NCBI RefSeq assembly: GCF_014856545.2
Contig: NZ_CP109811.1
Coordinates: forward strand, 4,148,001-4,212,000
Length of the DNA stretch: 64,000 bases
Direction: 5' to 3'
From: Mesobacillus jeotgali
Lineage (GTDB): Bacteria > Bacillota > Bacilli > Bacillales > Cytobacillaceae
Both the position numbers and the translations under genes were made by a program. Below are positions 46,550-56,600 of the stretch, piece after piece (position 1 is the stretch's first letter; every line of letters starts with the position of its first letter). Below the pieces are notes generated by a model. The model worked only from the letters and a program-made list of their open reading frames with translations, was not told the origin of the DNA and made no database searches.

Positions 46550-47887
46550 ATGGAGAAAGAACAATGGTCATCGAAAATCGGGTTCGTCCTGGCCGCTGCC
46601 GGTTCGGCAATTGGCATCGGAGCGATCTGGAAGCTGCCATATGTAACGGGAGTGAGCGGCGGCGGGGCATTTTTCCTGATGTTTATTCTATTTTCGTTAT
46701 TCATCGGACTGCCCTTATTGCTGGCGGAGTTTGTCATCGGCCGCAGTACCGGCAAGGAAGCGATCCGTGCCTACTTGGAAATCGCGCCGAAAAGCAAATG
46801 GTATTTGATTGGGATACTTGGAGTCGTCACCAGCTTTGTGCTGCTTAGCTTCTACAGTGTGGTCGGCGGCTGGATCAGCCTTTATTTTGTAAAAGGGCTG
46901 GCTGGCGGAGTGATCAAAGAAGGAGCCGATTATGGCGAGCTGTTCGGACAGACGATCAGCAGTCCCAGGAGTGTGCTCGCAGCCCAGGCTGCCTTCTTAT
47001 TGATTACGATTATGGTCGTGGCCAAAGGAGTGCAATCCGGGATTGAAAAAGCGAGCAAAATCCTGATGCCAGCTTTGTTCCTGCTTTTCATCATTCTGAT
47101 CATCCGTTCACTGACGCTTGATAACGCGCTTGCTGGCGTGAAGTTTTTCCTCGCTCCTGATTTTTCAAGTATCACTTCGGAAAGCATCCTGTTCGCGATG
47201 GGGCAATCGTTTTTCTCCCTGAGTGTCGGCGTATCGGTAATGGTAACCTACAGCTCATACCTGCCGAAAAAAGGCAGCATCGTCCAGCCTGCCCTATCGG
47301 TTGTCGGGATGAATCTTTTTATCGCACTGCTTGCCGGGCTGGCGATCTTCCCTGCGGTTTTCTCGCTCGGATTTGAACCGGCAGAAGGACCTGGGCTGTT
47401 ATTCGTCGTCCTGCCAGCTGTCTTTGAAAAAATGGTTTTCGGGGAACTGTTCCTGCTGCTGTTCTTGGCATTGTTCCTGTTTGCGACACTGACCTCCGCT
47501 TTCTCGATGCTTGAGATTGTCGTTGCCACCCTTGCAAAAGGCAATCAGAAAAAGCGGGCAAAATTCTCATGGATTGCCGGCGGATTGATTTTCCTGCTTG
47601 GGATCCCTTCTGCCCTTTCATTCGGAACGATGGCAGAAGCGGCGATATTCGGGAAGAACATCTTCGACACAGCCGATTTCCTTGTAAGCAACATTTTGAT
47701 GCCGCTTGGAGTACTGCTGATTTCGATATTTGTCCCACTTAAAATCAAAAAGGAAGTACTGCGACAGGAGCTGCTGCAGCAATCAAAGGCCGGGAGCTGG
47801 CTCTTCACTCTCTGGTACAATGTGATGAGGTTTGTCGTGCCTCTAGTTATTATCATCGTGTTCCTTGATTCACTAGGAGTTTTATAA
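46550..47887 (+). CDS. Sodium-dependent amino-acid transporter, NSS/SLC6 family
   Basis: A 445-residue membrane protein with eleven or so segments. The N terminus, [36 protein letters not shown], is the NSS signature for TM1 with its unwound sodium and substrate site. The fold is LeuT-like, which should bring in a hydrophobic amino acid with sodium. Control by the preceding T-box points to phenylalanine or another aromatic as substrate. It lies 50 bp past the leader terminator. Confidence 0.93.
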   Translation: MEKEQWSSKIGFVLAAAGSAIGIGAIWKLPYVTGVSGGGAFFLMFILFSLFIGLPLLLAEFVIGRSTGKEAIRAYLEIAPKSKWYLIGILGVVTSFVLLSFYSVVGGWISLYFVKGLAGGVIKEGADYGELFGQTISSPRSVLAAQAAFLLITIMVVAKGVQSGIEKASKILMPALFLLFIILIIRSLTLDNALAGVKFFLAPDFSSITSESILFAMGQSFFSLSVGVSVMVTYSSYLPKKGSIVQPALSVVGMNLFIALLAGLAIFPAVFSLGFEPAEGPGLLFVVLPAVFEKMVFGELFLLLFLALFLFATLTSAFSMLEIVVATLAKGNQKKRAKFSWIAGGLIFLLGIPSALSFGTMAEAAIFGKNIFDTADFLVSNILMPLGVLLISIFVPLKIKKEVLRQELLQQSKAGSWLFTLWYNVMRFVVPLVIIIVFLDSLGVL

Positions 47888-47891
47888 TTGG

Positions 47892-47920
47892 AAGCTGACA
47901 ATACGTCAGCTTCTTTTTTT
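47892..47920 (+). terminator. Terminator of the NSS transporter gene
   Basis: GAAGCTGAC (47892-47900) pairs with GTCAGCTTC (47906-47914), followed by a T run. Confidence 0.9.
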
Positions 47921-48006
47921 CATACAATCACAGAAACTATCATCAGTATAATTTTTCCCTTTAATGCAAAACCTTTTGTGTAGGTGATTGCATCGGAGGG
48001 ATTTTG

Positions 48007-49512
48007 ATGTTCTTTAAGAAAAAGAAAGCAGAAGCCGACAACAGCAGCAAGAATCAAAAAAACCTCGACGAAAAGGAATTAATCCCTGTAGATAAGGCCG
48101 AATTTATTCAAAAAATCAAGGAATGCCTTCATGATAGTGCGGATTTAAATATTAAGGAACTCCAAAATGGCTTTACACTGATTTTCTTGGACACATTGAC
48201 GGATAAGAAGATGCTGAATGGAGACGTTCTCGCTCGTCTTGAAGATGCGCAAGCTTCCCCAAACGAGGCGCTTAAGCATATTACAGTATCCAGTACTTCC
48301 AAACATAAATATGTCGAAGATGTGGTTGATTCGATTTTACATGGAGCAGTGGTGGTCCATTCGCAAGGCCACCCTGTCATCATCAGCGCATTGGTTGGTA
48401 CCCAGGAAAACCGGTCCTTGACCCGGCCGGAAAATGAATCACAGGTTTTGGGGCCTCAAATCGCCTTTAACGAGAGTCTTGCAACCAATATATCTCTTAT
48501 CCGCCGATTTCTTACAAATCCAAATTTATGCAATGAGAGCTTTTCTTTAGGAAAACAAACGAATTCAGCGATTTCGCTTCTCTATTTAAAGGGAATTGCG
48601 GACGATGATATGATCGATCGGATGCGTGAGCGGATCAAATCAATCGACATTGACGGGATCCTTGACAGCTCAATTCTGGTACAGCTGATTGAAGACAATT
48701 CATTTGCCATTTTTCCGCAGCTGCTGCTGACAGAAAGACCGGATCGTGCCTGCGCCTGGCTCTTGAATGGAAAAATGGTGGTCCTTGTTGATGGCAGTGT
48801 GCAGGTTATCGGTGCACCGCAAACATTCATCGAGTTTTTCCAGAGTATGGAAGATGAAAGTGTTAGATGGCAAATCGCGACATTTCTCAGAGTCTTAAGG
48901 GTGTTCTCCATGGTTGTTTCGATTTTTTTCACGGCAATCTATGTGGCAGCTCTGACATTCCATTATGAAATTATCCCGCAAACCCTGCTGATCCCGCTTG
49001 GTGAGTCGAGGTCACGTGTACCCTTCCCGCCCATAATCGAGGCATTATTGCTGGAAACGATGATTGAACTCTTGCGGGAAGCCGGAGCCCGGCTGCCAAC
49101 AAAAGTCGGCCAGACGATGGGTATCGTTGGCGGTATCGTCGTCGGGACTGCTGCCGTAGAAGCTGGATTCACAAGCAACATCCTGATCATCATCATCGCC
49201 GTTAGTGCACTCGCTTCGTTTACAACGCCAAACTATATGATGGGCAATGTTATTAGAGTCTTGCGTTTCCCATTAATCATACTTGCAGGATTCTGGGGAT
49301 TTTACGGATTGATGGTTGGCTTTTGCTTCCTGCTGATCCATCTGCTCCGCCTATCCAGTCTGGGAACACCGTTTTTGGCGCCTTTTTATCCGCCGAGAAT
49401 TGAAGATTGGCGAGACAGCATCATACGCCTGCCTATCGGATGGACAAACAACAGACCGTTGCAGACTAGGCCAATGGACAGATTGAAGTATCAGAAACGA
49501 AAAACCAAATAA
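48007..49512 (+). CDS. Spore germination protein, GerA/GerKA family
   Basis: The A subunit of a Ger-type nutrient receptor in the spore inner membrane. The 501-residue protein has a hydrophilic N-terminal domain (about 1-290) and a C-terminal membrane domain of five or so segments. The family motifs are DGSVQVIGAPQTFIEFFQSMED (near 260) and PFPPIIEALLLETMIELLREAGARLP (near 340-365). I start it at ATG 48007, six bases past GGAGGG. It is first in a three-gene A-B-C operon. The germinant cannot be read from the sequence. Confidence 0.93.
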   Translation: MFFKKKKAEADNSSKNQKNLDEKELIPVDKAEFIQKIKECLHDSADLNIKELQNGFTLIFLDTLTDKKMLNGDVLARLEDAQASPNEALKHITVSSTSKHKYVEDVVDSILHGAVVVHSQGHPVIISALVGTQENRSLTRPENESQVLGPQIAFNESLATNISLIRRFLTNPNLCNESFSLGKQTNSAISLLYLKGIADDDMIDRMRERIKSIDIDGILDSSILVQLIEDNSFAIFPQLLLTERPDRACAWLLNGKMVVLVDGSVQVIGAPQTFIEFFQSMEDESVRWQIATFLRVLRVFSMVVSIFFTAIYVAALTFHYEIIPQTLLIPLGESRSRVPFPPIIEALLLETMIELLREAGARLPTKVGQTMGIVGGIVVGTAAVEAGFTSNILIIIIAVSALASFTTPNYMMGNVIRVLRFPLIILAGFWGFYGLMVGFCFLLIHLLRLSSLGTPFLAPFYPPRIEDWRDSIIRLPIGWTNNRPLQTRPMDRLKYQKRKTK

Positions 49513-49530
49513 TAAGTTGTGGTGTTATAA

Positions 49531-50649
49531 ATGAAAGTTCACATCGAGCCTAAGCCTCAAAACATGGTCAATACATTCCTGCTTATCTTCGTGATTCATT
49601 CTATGCAGGTGGGCGTTGGCATCCAGGGCTTCCAGCGGATCATCTATATGGAAGCAAGGCATGATGCCTGGATTTCCGTCATTCTTAGCGGGATTGCCAC
49701 TGCCATCATAGGGTTCATTATGGTAAAAACATTAAGTTTATATGAGAATTCTGATATATATGGAATCCAATATGATGTGCTTGGAAAGTGGCTCGGCAAC
49801 CTGATTAATATCTTGTTTGTCATCTATTTTCTTGGAGGCTTCCATATTATCGTTCGGAATTATGTCGAAGTTCTGCAGGCATGGGTTTTCCCTGAAGTCC
49901 CGAACTGGCTGATTGCTCTGACTCTCGTATACCTTGTTTACTATGGCTTGAATGGCGGGCTGCGGACAGTTGTGGGTGTCAGCTTTTTTAGCGTTATCCT
50001 ATCTTTGTGGCTGATAATGCTGCTCGCCTACCCCTTCCAGTTCACTAACTGGGATTACTTATTTCCGATGTTTGAAGCGAAGATAACTGAAATACTAAGA
50101 GGGGCAAAGCAAATGACATTCACGGTCATCGGCTTTGAGATCATTTACGTTATCTATCCCTTTTTAAAAGAAAAAGACAGGGTCCATAAATATATGCAAT
50201 ATGGTCTTGGGTTCACGACTATCCTGTATCTTGCGCTCATGGTCGTCTCCCTGGCCTATTTCAGCGGCGGCCAGCTGGAACGGACAATTTGGGGTACGCT
50301 TTCCCTTTTTAAAATCGTTCGCTTTCCCTTTATTGAACGCTTTGAATACGTGGCAATCACTTTTTGGGTCTTGCTGATCCTGCCAAACCTGATGCTCTAT
50401 ATGTGGGCAGCCACTCGGGGAATCTCAAGGATTTTCAATAAAAAAGAACAAAAAGTAAGCTGGGTTCTCTTACTATTCATTTTCCTGACCCTGCTTTATC
50501 CGCTCAGCAGAGTGCAGATTAATCTATTTAACGATTATTTCGCGAGGGGTGCTCTCTATATTGTTTTTGCCTATCCATTACTCCTGTTCGGCGTTGTTCT
50601 GATCAAGAAGAAATTATTCGGTAAAAAGGATGAAGCCAATGCGCAATAA
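49531..50649 (+). CDS. Spore germination permease, GerB/GerKB family
   Basis: The B subunit of the receptor, a 372-residue APC-fold membrane protein with ten predicted segments, for example FLLIFVIHSMQVGVGIQGFQRII in the first segment. GerB subunits bind the germinant amino acid in the family's known members. It follows the A gene by 18 bp and overlaps the C gene. Confidence 0.92.
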   Translation: MKVHIEPKPQNMVNTFLLIFVIHSMQVGVGIQGFQRIIYMEARHDAWISVILSGIATAIIGFIMVKTLSLYENSDIYGIQYDVLGKWLGNLINILFVIYFLGGFHIIVRNYVEVLQAWVFPEVPNWLIALTLVYLVYYGLNGGLRTVVGVSFFSVILSLWLIMLLAYPFQFTNWDYLFPMFEAKITEILRGAKQMTFTVIGFEIIYVIYPFLKEKDRVHKYMQYGLGFTTILYLALMVVSLAYFSGGQLERTIWGTLSLFKIVRFPFIERFEYVAITFWVLLILPNLMLYMWAATRGISRIFNKKEQKVSWVLLLFIFLTLLYPLSRVQINLFNDYFARGALYIVFAYPLLLFGVVLIKKKLFGKKDEANAQ

Positions 50650-51763
50650 AATCCATAAGCTCATGATTGTAATCCTTGTGATTCTCCTTTCTGGCTGCGC
50701 TGAAGAGAAAACTCTGGAGAAAATGGGTTTGCTCACCACAGTGGGCTATGATCTTACAGAGGATAAGCAGATTCTAGCGACAATGGTTCTTCTCCAAATC
50801 GACCCGGAGGCTCCGCAAAGTTCTGTCATCCTGACGGCAAAATCGGCAACAAGTAAAGGTGCGAGAAATGAGGCAGATTTGAAAAGCCCTAAAAGGCTGC
50901 AGTCAGGGCAGCTGAGGGTAGCACTTTTCAGTGAAGAAGTTGTTCGTACAGGTCTTATCAATCTGGCAGATACACTCGCACGCGATCCATCGATTAGTGA
51001 TCTTACCTATCTCGCGGTAGTTGAGGGAAGCACCAATAAGCTACTTAACCAAAAAAATGAACAATTTTCCGATATCAGCCAGCTCATTTATAAGGAATTG
51101 GATCAAAACATAAAAGGTGAAAAAATCCCATCCTCCACCCTGCAGGAAGTATTGCATGATTTCTATGCACCAGGAATTGATCCCATCCTGCCAACTTTAA
51201 AAGGTGATAATGGCATCGTTAAAATTTCCGGGATGGCTCTAATAAAGAATGATAAAATGGTTGGCAAAATCACCCCAAAAGAAGCCTTTTATTTAAAATT
51301 GGTTAATGACCGCTACGAGGCAGGAGCCATAGAGCTTGAAATTGACAAAAAAGATTTTGATCTGCCCGAGTCTACTGAATCGCCCGTCAAACTCGCAGTA
51401 GTTCTTGACACAATCCATAGCAAAAGTGACATCAACCTGATCAGCAAAGAAAACCTGCAATTCGAACTGAATGTCAAATTACAAACAAGACTGCTTGAAG
51501 TCAATCAGGCACTGGACTTAAAAAACCCCAAAGAGCTTTTGCTGCTCGAAACCAAGCTAAAAGAAAAAATTACCTCAGATATTGAAAAATTGATCAAAAA
51601 AGCACGGGAATCAGGGGCAGATCCATTCGGGTTTGGAGAGATCTATCGAAAAAGTGTCAGACAGGCCAACTTGACCACCGAGAAATGGCATGGCATGTAC
51701 CCGGAAAGCAAAGTCGATGTGAAGATCGAGTTTGAGATTATGAGGACTGGAGTCGTGGAATAA
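50639..51763 (+). CDS. Spore germination lipoprotein, GerC/GerKC family
   Basis: The C subunit, a 374-residue lipoprotein anchored outside the spore inner membrane. The signal peptide ends in the lipobox LLSGC (Cys near residue 20), which needs Lgt. The GER-family start KTLEKMGLLTTVGYDLT follows. The ATG at 50639 has AAGG nine bases upstream; the ATG at 50630 abuts that site. It overlaps the B gene by 11 bp. Confidence 0.92.
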   Translation: MRNKIHKLMIVILVILLSGCAEEKTLEKMGLLTTVGYDLTEDKQILATMVLLQIDPEAPQSSVILTAKSATSKGARNEADLKSPKRLQSGQLRVALFSEEVVRTGLINLADTLARDPSISDLTYLAVVEGSTNKLLNQKNEQFSDISQLIYKELDQNIKGEKIPSSTLQEVLHDFYAPGIDPILPTLKGDNGIVKISGMALIKNDKMVGKITPKEAFYLKLVNDRYEAGAIELEIDKKDFDLPESTESPVKLAVVLDTIHSKSDINLISKENLQFELNVKLQTRLLEVNQALDLKNPKELLLLETKLKEKITSDIEKLIKKARESGADPFGFGEIYRKSVRQANLTTEKWHGMYPESKVDVKIEFEIMRTGVVE

Positions 51764-51774
51764 AAGAAAAAAGC

Positions 51775-51800
51775 GGGAGCCCCGGTTTAGTGGTGCTCCC
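51775..51800 (-). terminator. Hairpin between the germination operon and the GGDEF gene
   Basis: GGGAGC pairs with GCTCCC. The minus strand continues GCTTTTTTCTTTT, so it mainly terminates the GGDEF gene; on plus the T run is weak. Confidence 0.75.
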
Positions 51801-51841
51801 ACTTTGTTAATCAGAACCCGATAGAGGGGGATAAGCTACTT

Positions 51842-52870
51842 CTAAATCATTGTAACTCTATTCCGCCCTTCATGCTTTGATTGATACAATCCTCTGTCCG
51901 CCCGGCTTATTAATGTATCGACTGAGTCACCCGCTCTAAACTCAGTCACCCCAAAACTTACTGTCTGTCTGCCAGCTGTTTTAAAATGGTATTCACTGAT
52001 TTTTAAACGAAGTTCTTCAGCCAGCTTCAGTGCATTTTCACCGGATTGAGAGGAAATGATAATAAACTCTTCCCCTCCCCAGCGGCCAAATTGTTCATTA
52101 GGTGTCAGATTTTGTTTCACAAGTACAGCTAATTCCTTAAGGACCGAATCCCCAACTTTATGTCCGTATGTATCATTAACAGCCTTAAAATGATCAATGT
52201 CGAAAAATAATATAGATACTGGTGCTTCCTTTGTTCCCGACACTTTTTCATCCAGCCAGATGTCGATTTGATGACGGTTGGCTGTTCCTGTCAATGCATC
52301 AGTAAAAGCATTCTCTTTCATATTTTCAAAGTCTGAAAAAAGCTTAATTAATAACCGTGAGTAATAAATAATCAGGATGTAAAAAAGATAGGCTACATAA
52401 AACTGAATAACCGATATTAAATAATCCTCTGACATCTCAGGAAAATTCATTAAACCCATAACAAAGATGACCAAAAATACAGATAGGGAGAAGACAAGCC
52501 CCCGCCTAGCTCCGAGAATAAGAAAAAAGCTGAGAATCACAGCAGGAACCCACATAACTGTAACTCCAAATGCACCAGCTTTATCAGTGGCAATATAATT
52601 AAAAAAGCCATCGTATACTGTTCCTATATGCATAGCAGAAATGATTATTAATGTACCATACTCCACAAGAGGCATGAGCCTTTTGTGATATAACAGTATT
52701 AAACTGATGGTAAACCAGCAAGTCAGAACTACTGTAAGTATTAAATATTTCCCATGCCCTGGCTGGTTGAATACGAAAAGCATGTAAGAGATCATAGCCA
52801 GCAGACTGGGAATAATCATACTTAGATAGACAGTACGTTTAAAGTCCTTCAGAGAGCCCAATTTCTCCAT
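51842..52870 (-). CDS. Membrane-bound diguanylate cyclase
   Basis: It should make c-di-GMP from two GTP. The 342-residue protein has about six membrane segments (1-180) and a GGDEF domain (about 185-342) with DALTGTANRHQID at its start, FFDIDHFKAVNDTYGHKVGD and the active-site loop GRWGGEEF. No RxxD inhibitory site precedes the loop, so product inhibition of the usual kind seems absent. It stands alone; the sensory input is unknown. Confidence 0.92.
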   Translation of the reverse strand: MEKLGSLKDFKRTVYLSMIIPSLLAMISYMLFVFNQPGHGKYLILTVVLTCWFTISLILLYHKRLMPLVEYGTLIIISAMHIGTVYDGFFNYIATDKAGAFGVTVMWVPAVILSFFLILGARRGLVFSLSVFLVIFVMGLMNFPEMSEDYLISVIQFYVAYLFYILIIYYSRLLIKLFSDFENMKENAFTDALTGTANRHQIDIWLDEKVSGTKEAPVSILFFDIDHFKAVNDTYGHKVGDSVLKELAVLVKQNLTPNEQFGRWGGEEFIIISSQSGENALKLAEELRLKISEYHFKTAGRQTVSFGVTEFRAGDSVDTLISRADRGLYQSKHEGRNRVTMI

Positions 52871-53091
52871 TGTGTTTTCTCCTTTATGTCAAAAGAGACC
52901 AATCAATCACCTGATTAGTCCCATTATACCTGGAATCAGTAACTGGCTGACGCAGCCTTGGCCGGCCTAAGTTCCTTTAGTTTTGAGGCTTCATTTTAAA
53001 AAAATTTGCCGCAATATCCAATTTTAATTATACTCAATTTTCAACTGATAACTGAAGATAGTTTATATATAAGGAATAATCTATAAAAATA

Positions 53092-53126
53092 GAAAGTCCT
53101 TCGAGACATTATCTCCAAGGACTTTC
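53092..53126 (-). terminator. Terminator of minJ
   Basis: GAAAGTCCTT (53092-53101) pairs with AAGGACTTTC (53117-53126). The minus strand continues TATTTTTATAG. Confidence 0.85.
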
Positions 53127-53168
53127 CAGCACGCCAATTAAATTTAATAAGCTTTCAAAGAAACAAAA

Positions 53169-54382
53169 TTAAACAACGGCACTGTCCCACTTCTTTTCAC
53201 CCTGGACAAAAAGGATGCCAAGTTCGTGGTGATCGCCTTCATACAAAGCCCTCTGCACGAAGCGGATTTGCCCGTTCGTATCAAGGACTTCAAGCTTGCA
53301 ATGCGCCCTGTTTCGCGACAGAGCTTCATAGAAGGTTTGTTCATCATGGACATTCGTGCCGTTGACCTTTGTGACAAGCTCGCCTACACCAAGAGCCATT
53401 TTATCGGCCGGGGATTCAGGAAGGACTCCGAGAATCATCACACCATGGTTCTTTTTCGAAAATAAAACGGCCTGCTTTCTTCCTGCATCCTTTGCATGAG
53501 CGTCAAGGCTTCGCGTCCAATCATGGCAATCGCAACAGCTACAATGGAAGCGATTGGGTACCAGTATCCCGCTGCAGCAATCAGCGTGATCAGGATACCG
53601 AGCCCAACGACGCGGCTGCCCAATTGACTGACAGCTTCTTTTGGCAGCATGCTCTGGATTTGCTGATGTAAACCGATCGCAAATGGAACGAGGATCAGTG
53701 AATATGTATTGTCGCCGAGTGCGAACACAGGCCACCATTCGAACGGCAGCGTCAGAATTTCGCCCGGAATGAGCATGAATGCCGGAACAACCCATAGTCG
53801 CTTTACCTCGTGGACACCAACCGTCTGGCCGCGCTTGCTCTTGATCAATTTAGGAGAAGTTCCCTTTTTTCCATTTCGTAAAATAAGGAAGCCTTCGCCA
53901 ATCGTTAATAATGCTAACAAAATCGCAATCGATGGAAAGATTTTTTCATCAAGGCTTGAAAATAAGTCGCCTGCTAAAGGGAGATCGATTTGCCTTCCTG
54001 ACAGGAAAATCAATGCGAAAAACGCTGCCCCGACTGTAAATGCAGGAGCAAGCAGTCTGACCCTTGTTGTCAGACTCAATAGCAGTGTTGCTGCAGATAC
54101 TAAAACGATTGCTGCGAATGGAATCGCGATCCCCGCGGCAATGGTTATGATCGAAATGGCGAGCCCGACCAGCAATCCCAGCGGAAACAGCTGCCTGAGC
54201 TCAAAATAAGCATCCTTCGCCCTTACCGTAAAGTTTTTCCGCTCCCGCTTCACGCGCGAAACACCCAGGACAGCCGCCAAAAATAAAGAATAATAGAACA
54301 CAGGGTGAAGCAGAAGCCTGCCCATCCCTTTCAAAAGTTCAATGAACCAATCCTGTGCCACCCCTATGTCACCAGCCTTCAT
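53169..54382 (-). pseudogene. minJ: MinJ-like cell-division topology protein, frameshifted
   Basis: MinJ links DivIVA to MinCD at division septa and poles in B. subtilis. The N-terminal frame (54382-53438) gives a membrane domain of about eight segments starting DWFIELLKGMGRLLLHP. The C-terminal PDZ domain (SKKNHGVMILGVLPESPADKMALG) is in another frame, ending at 53169. One extra A in the A5 run near 53457 would join them as ...FRKKNHGVMILG. ATG 54382 lacks a clear ribosome site; GTG 54361 is an alternative start. Its position upstream of ctpB agrees with B. subtilis. Confidence 0.8.
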
Positions 54383-54653
54383 AAATTACATGATATTAAG
54401 CTTATTCTATCAAATCTGGGTGGTAAAACCTATCAATAGTTGAGGAAACTTGATGGGATTTTTTTCTTGTGGAGCTGTTTTAGGGCTGAATCTTGGGATG
54501 GGGTCAGGAATTTGAATAATTATAGGCAGATCTAAGTGTCACTTCGGCAGTCAAGGTACTTCCAAGTATGAAATTCACCCAATTTTGAAGTGAATCCAGA
54601 GGGTTTCATTAAAAAAAGGTCGCTGGAAAAATTATTCTGTAGGTTCAACTCAA

Positions 54654-54725
54654 TAATTGCACGTTCAGCTTTAATAATTGCACTGACATTAGCCATAATT
54701 GCACACTCAGACACATTAATTGCAC
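54654..54725. repeat. Periodic intergenic array, family B, copy 2
   Basis: Four perfect TAATTGCAC cores start at 54654, 54675, 54696 and 54717, an exact 21-bp period. The spacers differ from each other and from those of copy 1 at 21756-21848. The array lies about 25 bp beyond the ctpB terminator, in the same relation to the ended gene as copy 1 has to uvrA. Confidence 0.92.
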
Positions 54726-54743
54726 GTTCATCCAAATACAAGC

Positions 54744-54791
54744 AAAAAAAAGCTGCACCCCATTTTAACCAATCAAATGAGATACAGCTTC
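54744..54791 (-). terminator. Terminator of ctpB
   Basis: On the minus strand AAGCTG-x-A...CATTT pairs with AAATG...CAGCTT around a short loop, followed by eight T. Confidence 0.8.
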
Positions 54792-54793
54792 TT

Positions 54794-56248
54794 TTATTGA
54801 TTCGCCAGCAGCCTCAATGCGGTCTGCAGCTGAAGGTCGTTTTCTTCTTGTTTCATCGCTTTCCTGGCCGCGTCTTCGAGTGCGGAGGCAGTTTTTGCAT
54901 CAATGACACCTGTTACAGTCATGTCATTTTTGCGCTGGAATGCTTTGACGGCGATTTCGGTCATGCCGCTGAAGTATCCATCCGTACGGCCCGGCTCAAA
55001 CCCGAGCCCAGCAAGGATTTCCTGGGCATTTTTGACCTGCTCGTTATTCATGTCCAGCTTGAGCGGTTTTTCAGCCTGGATAGGATGGGTATCATAAAGC
55101 GCCGGCTGATTGACCTCGACGGTTGGCTCGATGCCTTTTTTATGGATCCAGTTGCCGTCTGGTGTCAGCCATTTGAACAGCGTCAGCTTGATATTGCTGC
55201 CATCCCCCATCGGCACAGCCTGCTGGACTGTCCCCTTGCCGAAGGTCTTTTCGCCAATGACTGGATAGCCGCCTGCTTCCTTCAATGCCCCGGCCAAAAT
55301 TTCCGATGCGGATGCACTGCCGTCATCTGTCAGCACAGCAATAGGATACTGCTTCGCTTTTTCCAGATTGGAGAAGTAGCGAGTCTTATCGCCGCTACGT
55401 TCTTCGATTTGATAGAGCGGCTTCTCCTTGGAAATCAACTCTCGTAAAATTTCTTCAACACTGGAAAGCAGCCCGCCAGGATTGCCGCGTACATCGATCA
55501 GCAGCGCATCCAGCCCTTCTTTTTCAAAAGCCTTAAGCTCCTTATTGAACTCTTTGGAGGTATCTTCTGAGAACGAGGTAATCTCCATGTAACCAATCTT
55601 CTCTCCGTTCACCTTTTTCATGTCAGCATGGACGGTAATCTGCGGAATCTCATCGCGAATCACTTTAACCTTCAGTGAATCCTTCAAGCCTTTACGCTCG
55701 ATTTCCAGCACTACAGGTGTCCCTTTTTTGCCGCGGATTTTCAAAGTCGCCTCATATAAATCCAATCCCTCGATACTCTCGCCATCGACCGTTAAAATCT
55801 GGTCATTTGGCTTCAAACCCGCTTTCTCTGCGGGGGAATTTTTAAAAGGAGAAACGATCACGATTTTTCCATCGACCGTACTGACTTCAGCACCAATTCC
55901 TTCAAAGGACGACTCCAGCGTCTCATTGAATTGTTTGGCCGTTTCCTTGTCCATATAGACCGAATACGGATCCTCCAGGGTGGAAAGCATCCCCTGGATC
56001 GCTCCTTCAACCAGTTTTTCTTCTTCTACCTTTTCTACGTAACTGTTAAAAATCAAACTGTATGCCTGCTCGACTTTTTCGAGACTGCTTGCATCGCCTG
56101 CCTCTGCACCTGCATGATCTTTCAGGGGCACAATCTGGCGTTCCAGCACACCTGCCTTGCTTTCGTACCATTGCATGCCGGCGTATGTACTTCCTGCACC
56201 AGTCAGCAGCGAGCCCGCCATCAAAATGGCAATCCACTTACGCTCCAT
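54794..56248 (-). CDS. ctpB: S41 family C-terminal processing protease
   Basis: CtpB cleaves SpoIVFA and helps activate SigK during sporulation in B. subtilis. The 484-residue exported, membrane-tethered protein has one N-terminal hydrophobic anchor, a PDZ domain (about 100-185), the S41 core with Ser in DDGSASASEILAG (near 315) and Lys in IGEKTFGKGTVQ (near 340), and a C-terminal peptidoglycan-binding domain. The ATG at 56248 sits nine bases past GGAGG; a TTG at 56254 is too close. It lies upstream of minJ on the same strand. Confidence 0.93.
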   Translation of the reverse strand: MERKWIAILMAGSLLTGAGSTYAGMQWYESKAGVLERQIVPLKDHAGAEAGDASSLEKVEQAYSLIFNSYVEKVEEEKLVEGAIQGMLSTLEDPYSVYMDKETAKQFNETLESSFEGIGAEVSTVDGKIVIVSPFKNSPAEKAGLKPNDQILTVDGESIEGLDLYEATLKIRGKKGTPVVLEIERKGLKDSLKVKVIRDEIPQITVHADMKKVNGEKIGYMEITSFSEDTSKEFNKELKAFEKEGLDALLIDVRGNPGGLLSSVEEILRELISKEKPLYQIEERSGDKTRYFSNLEKAKQYPIAVLTDDGSASASEILAGALKEAGGYPVIGEKTFGKGTVQQAVPMGDGSNIKLTLFKWLTPDGNWIHKKGIEPTVEVNQPALYDTHPIQAEKPLKLDMNNEQVKNAQEILAGLGFEPGRTDGYFSGMTEIAVKAFQRKNDMTVTGVIDAKTASALEDAARKAMKQEENDLQLQTALRLLANQ

Positions 56249-56600
56249 TGCCAAACTCCTCCCTGTTTACCGCATCTACTGCTCCTCTGCCGTAAAAATT
56301 TCTATGATTCCCATTATATGACGAACAGGGACAGGGTATGAAGGATAAATTTAGCAGCTGATCTCGAAAGAGGTATCATCCAGTGGTGATTTGTGCCCGT
56401 TTTTTAGTACGAGCCTGAAGATTCAGTTAGCACCACAAGAATATCACACCTATCTTTAAAAACATCAAGTTTACATACTCTTCAATCATCATAAACTTTA
56501 TCTGGACACCTATCCTTGCATGGCTCCTAGCAATGATTTTTTCAGGTGACAATCCTGCGTAATATATTGGATTTATCATGAAAGTTCTAGCTTTAAATTA
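56249..56600. other. Intergenic region upstream of ctpB
   Basis: About 350 bp between ctpB and a small membrane gene. It holds the ctpB ribosome site and presumably its promoter, but I cannot place one with confidence. I see no gene, hairpin or repeat array in it. Confidence 0.4.

Noticed and set aside
53438..53795. N-terminal 110 codons of the 208-codon minus frame beginning at 53795
   Set aside because: This stretch is out of frame with the MinJ membrane domain and reads as Cys/His/Arg-rich noise. Only the part after the frameshift is real.
54590..55447. 285-codon plus-strand frame with a heptad repeat (IIARSAL, IIALTLA, IIAHSDT)
   Set aside because: The heptad simply arises because the 21-bp array is a multiple of three. 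Most of the frame is antisense to ctpB and no ribosome site precedes it.
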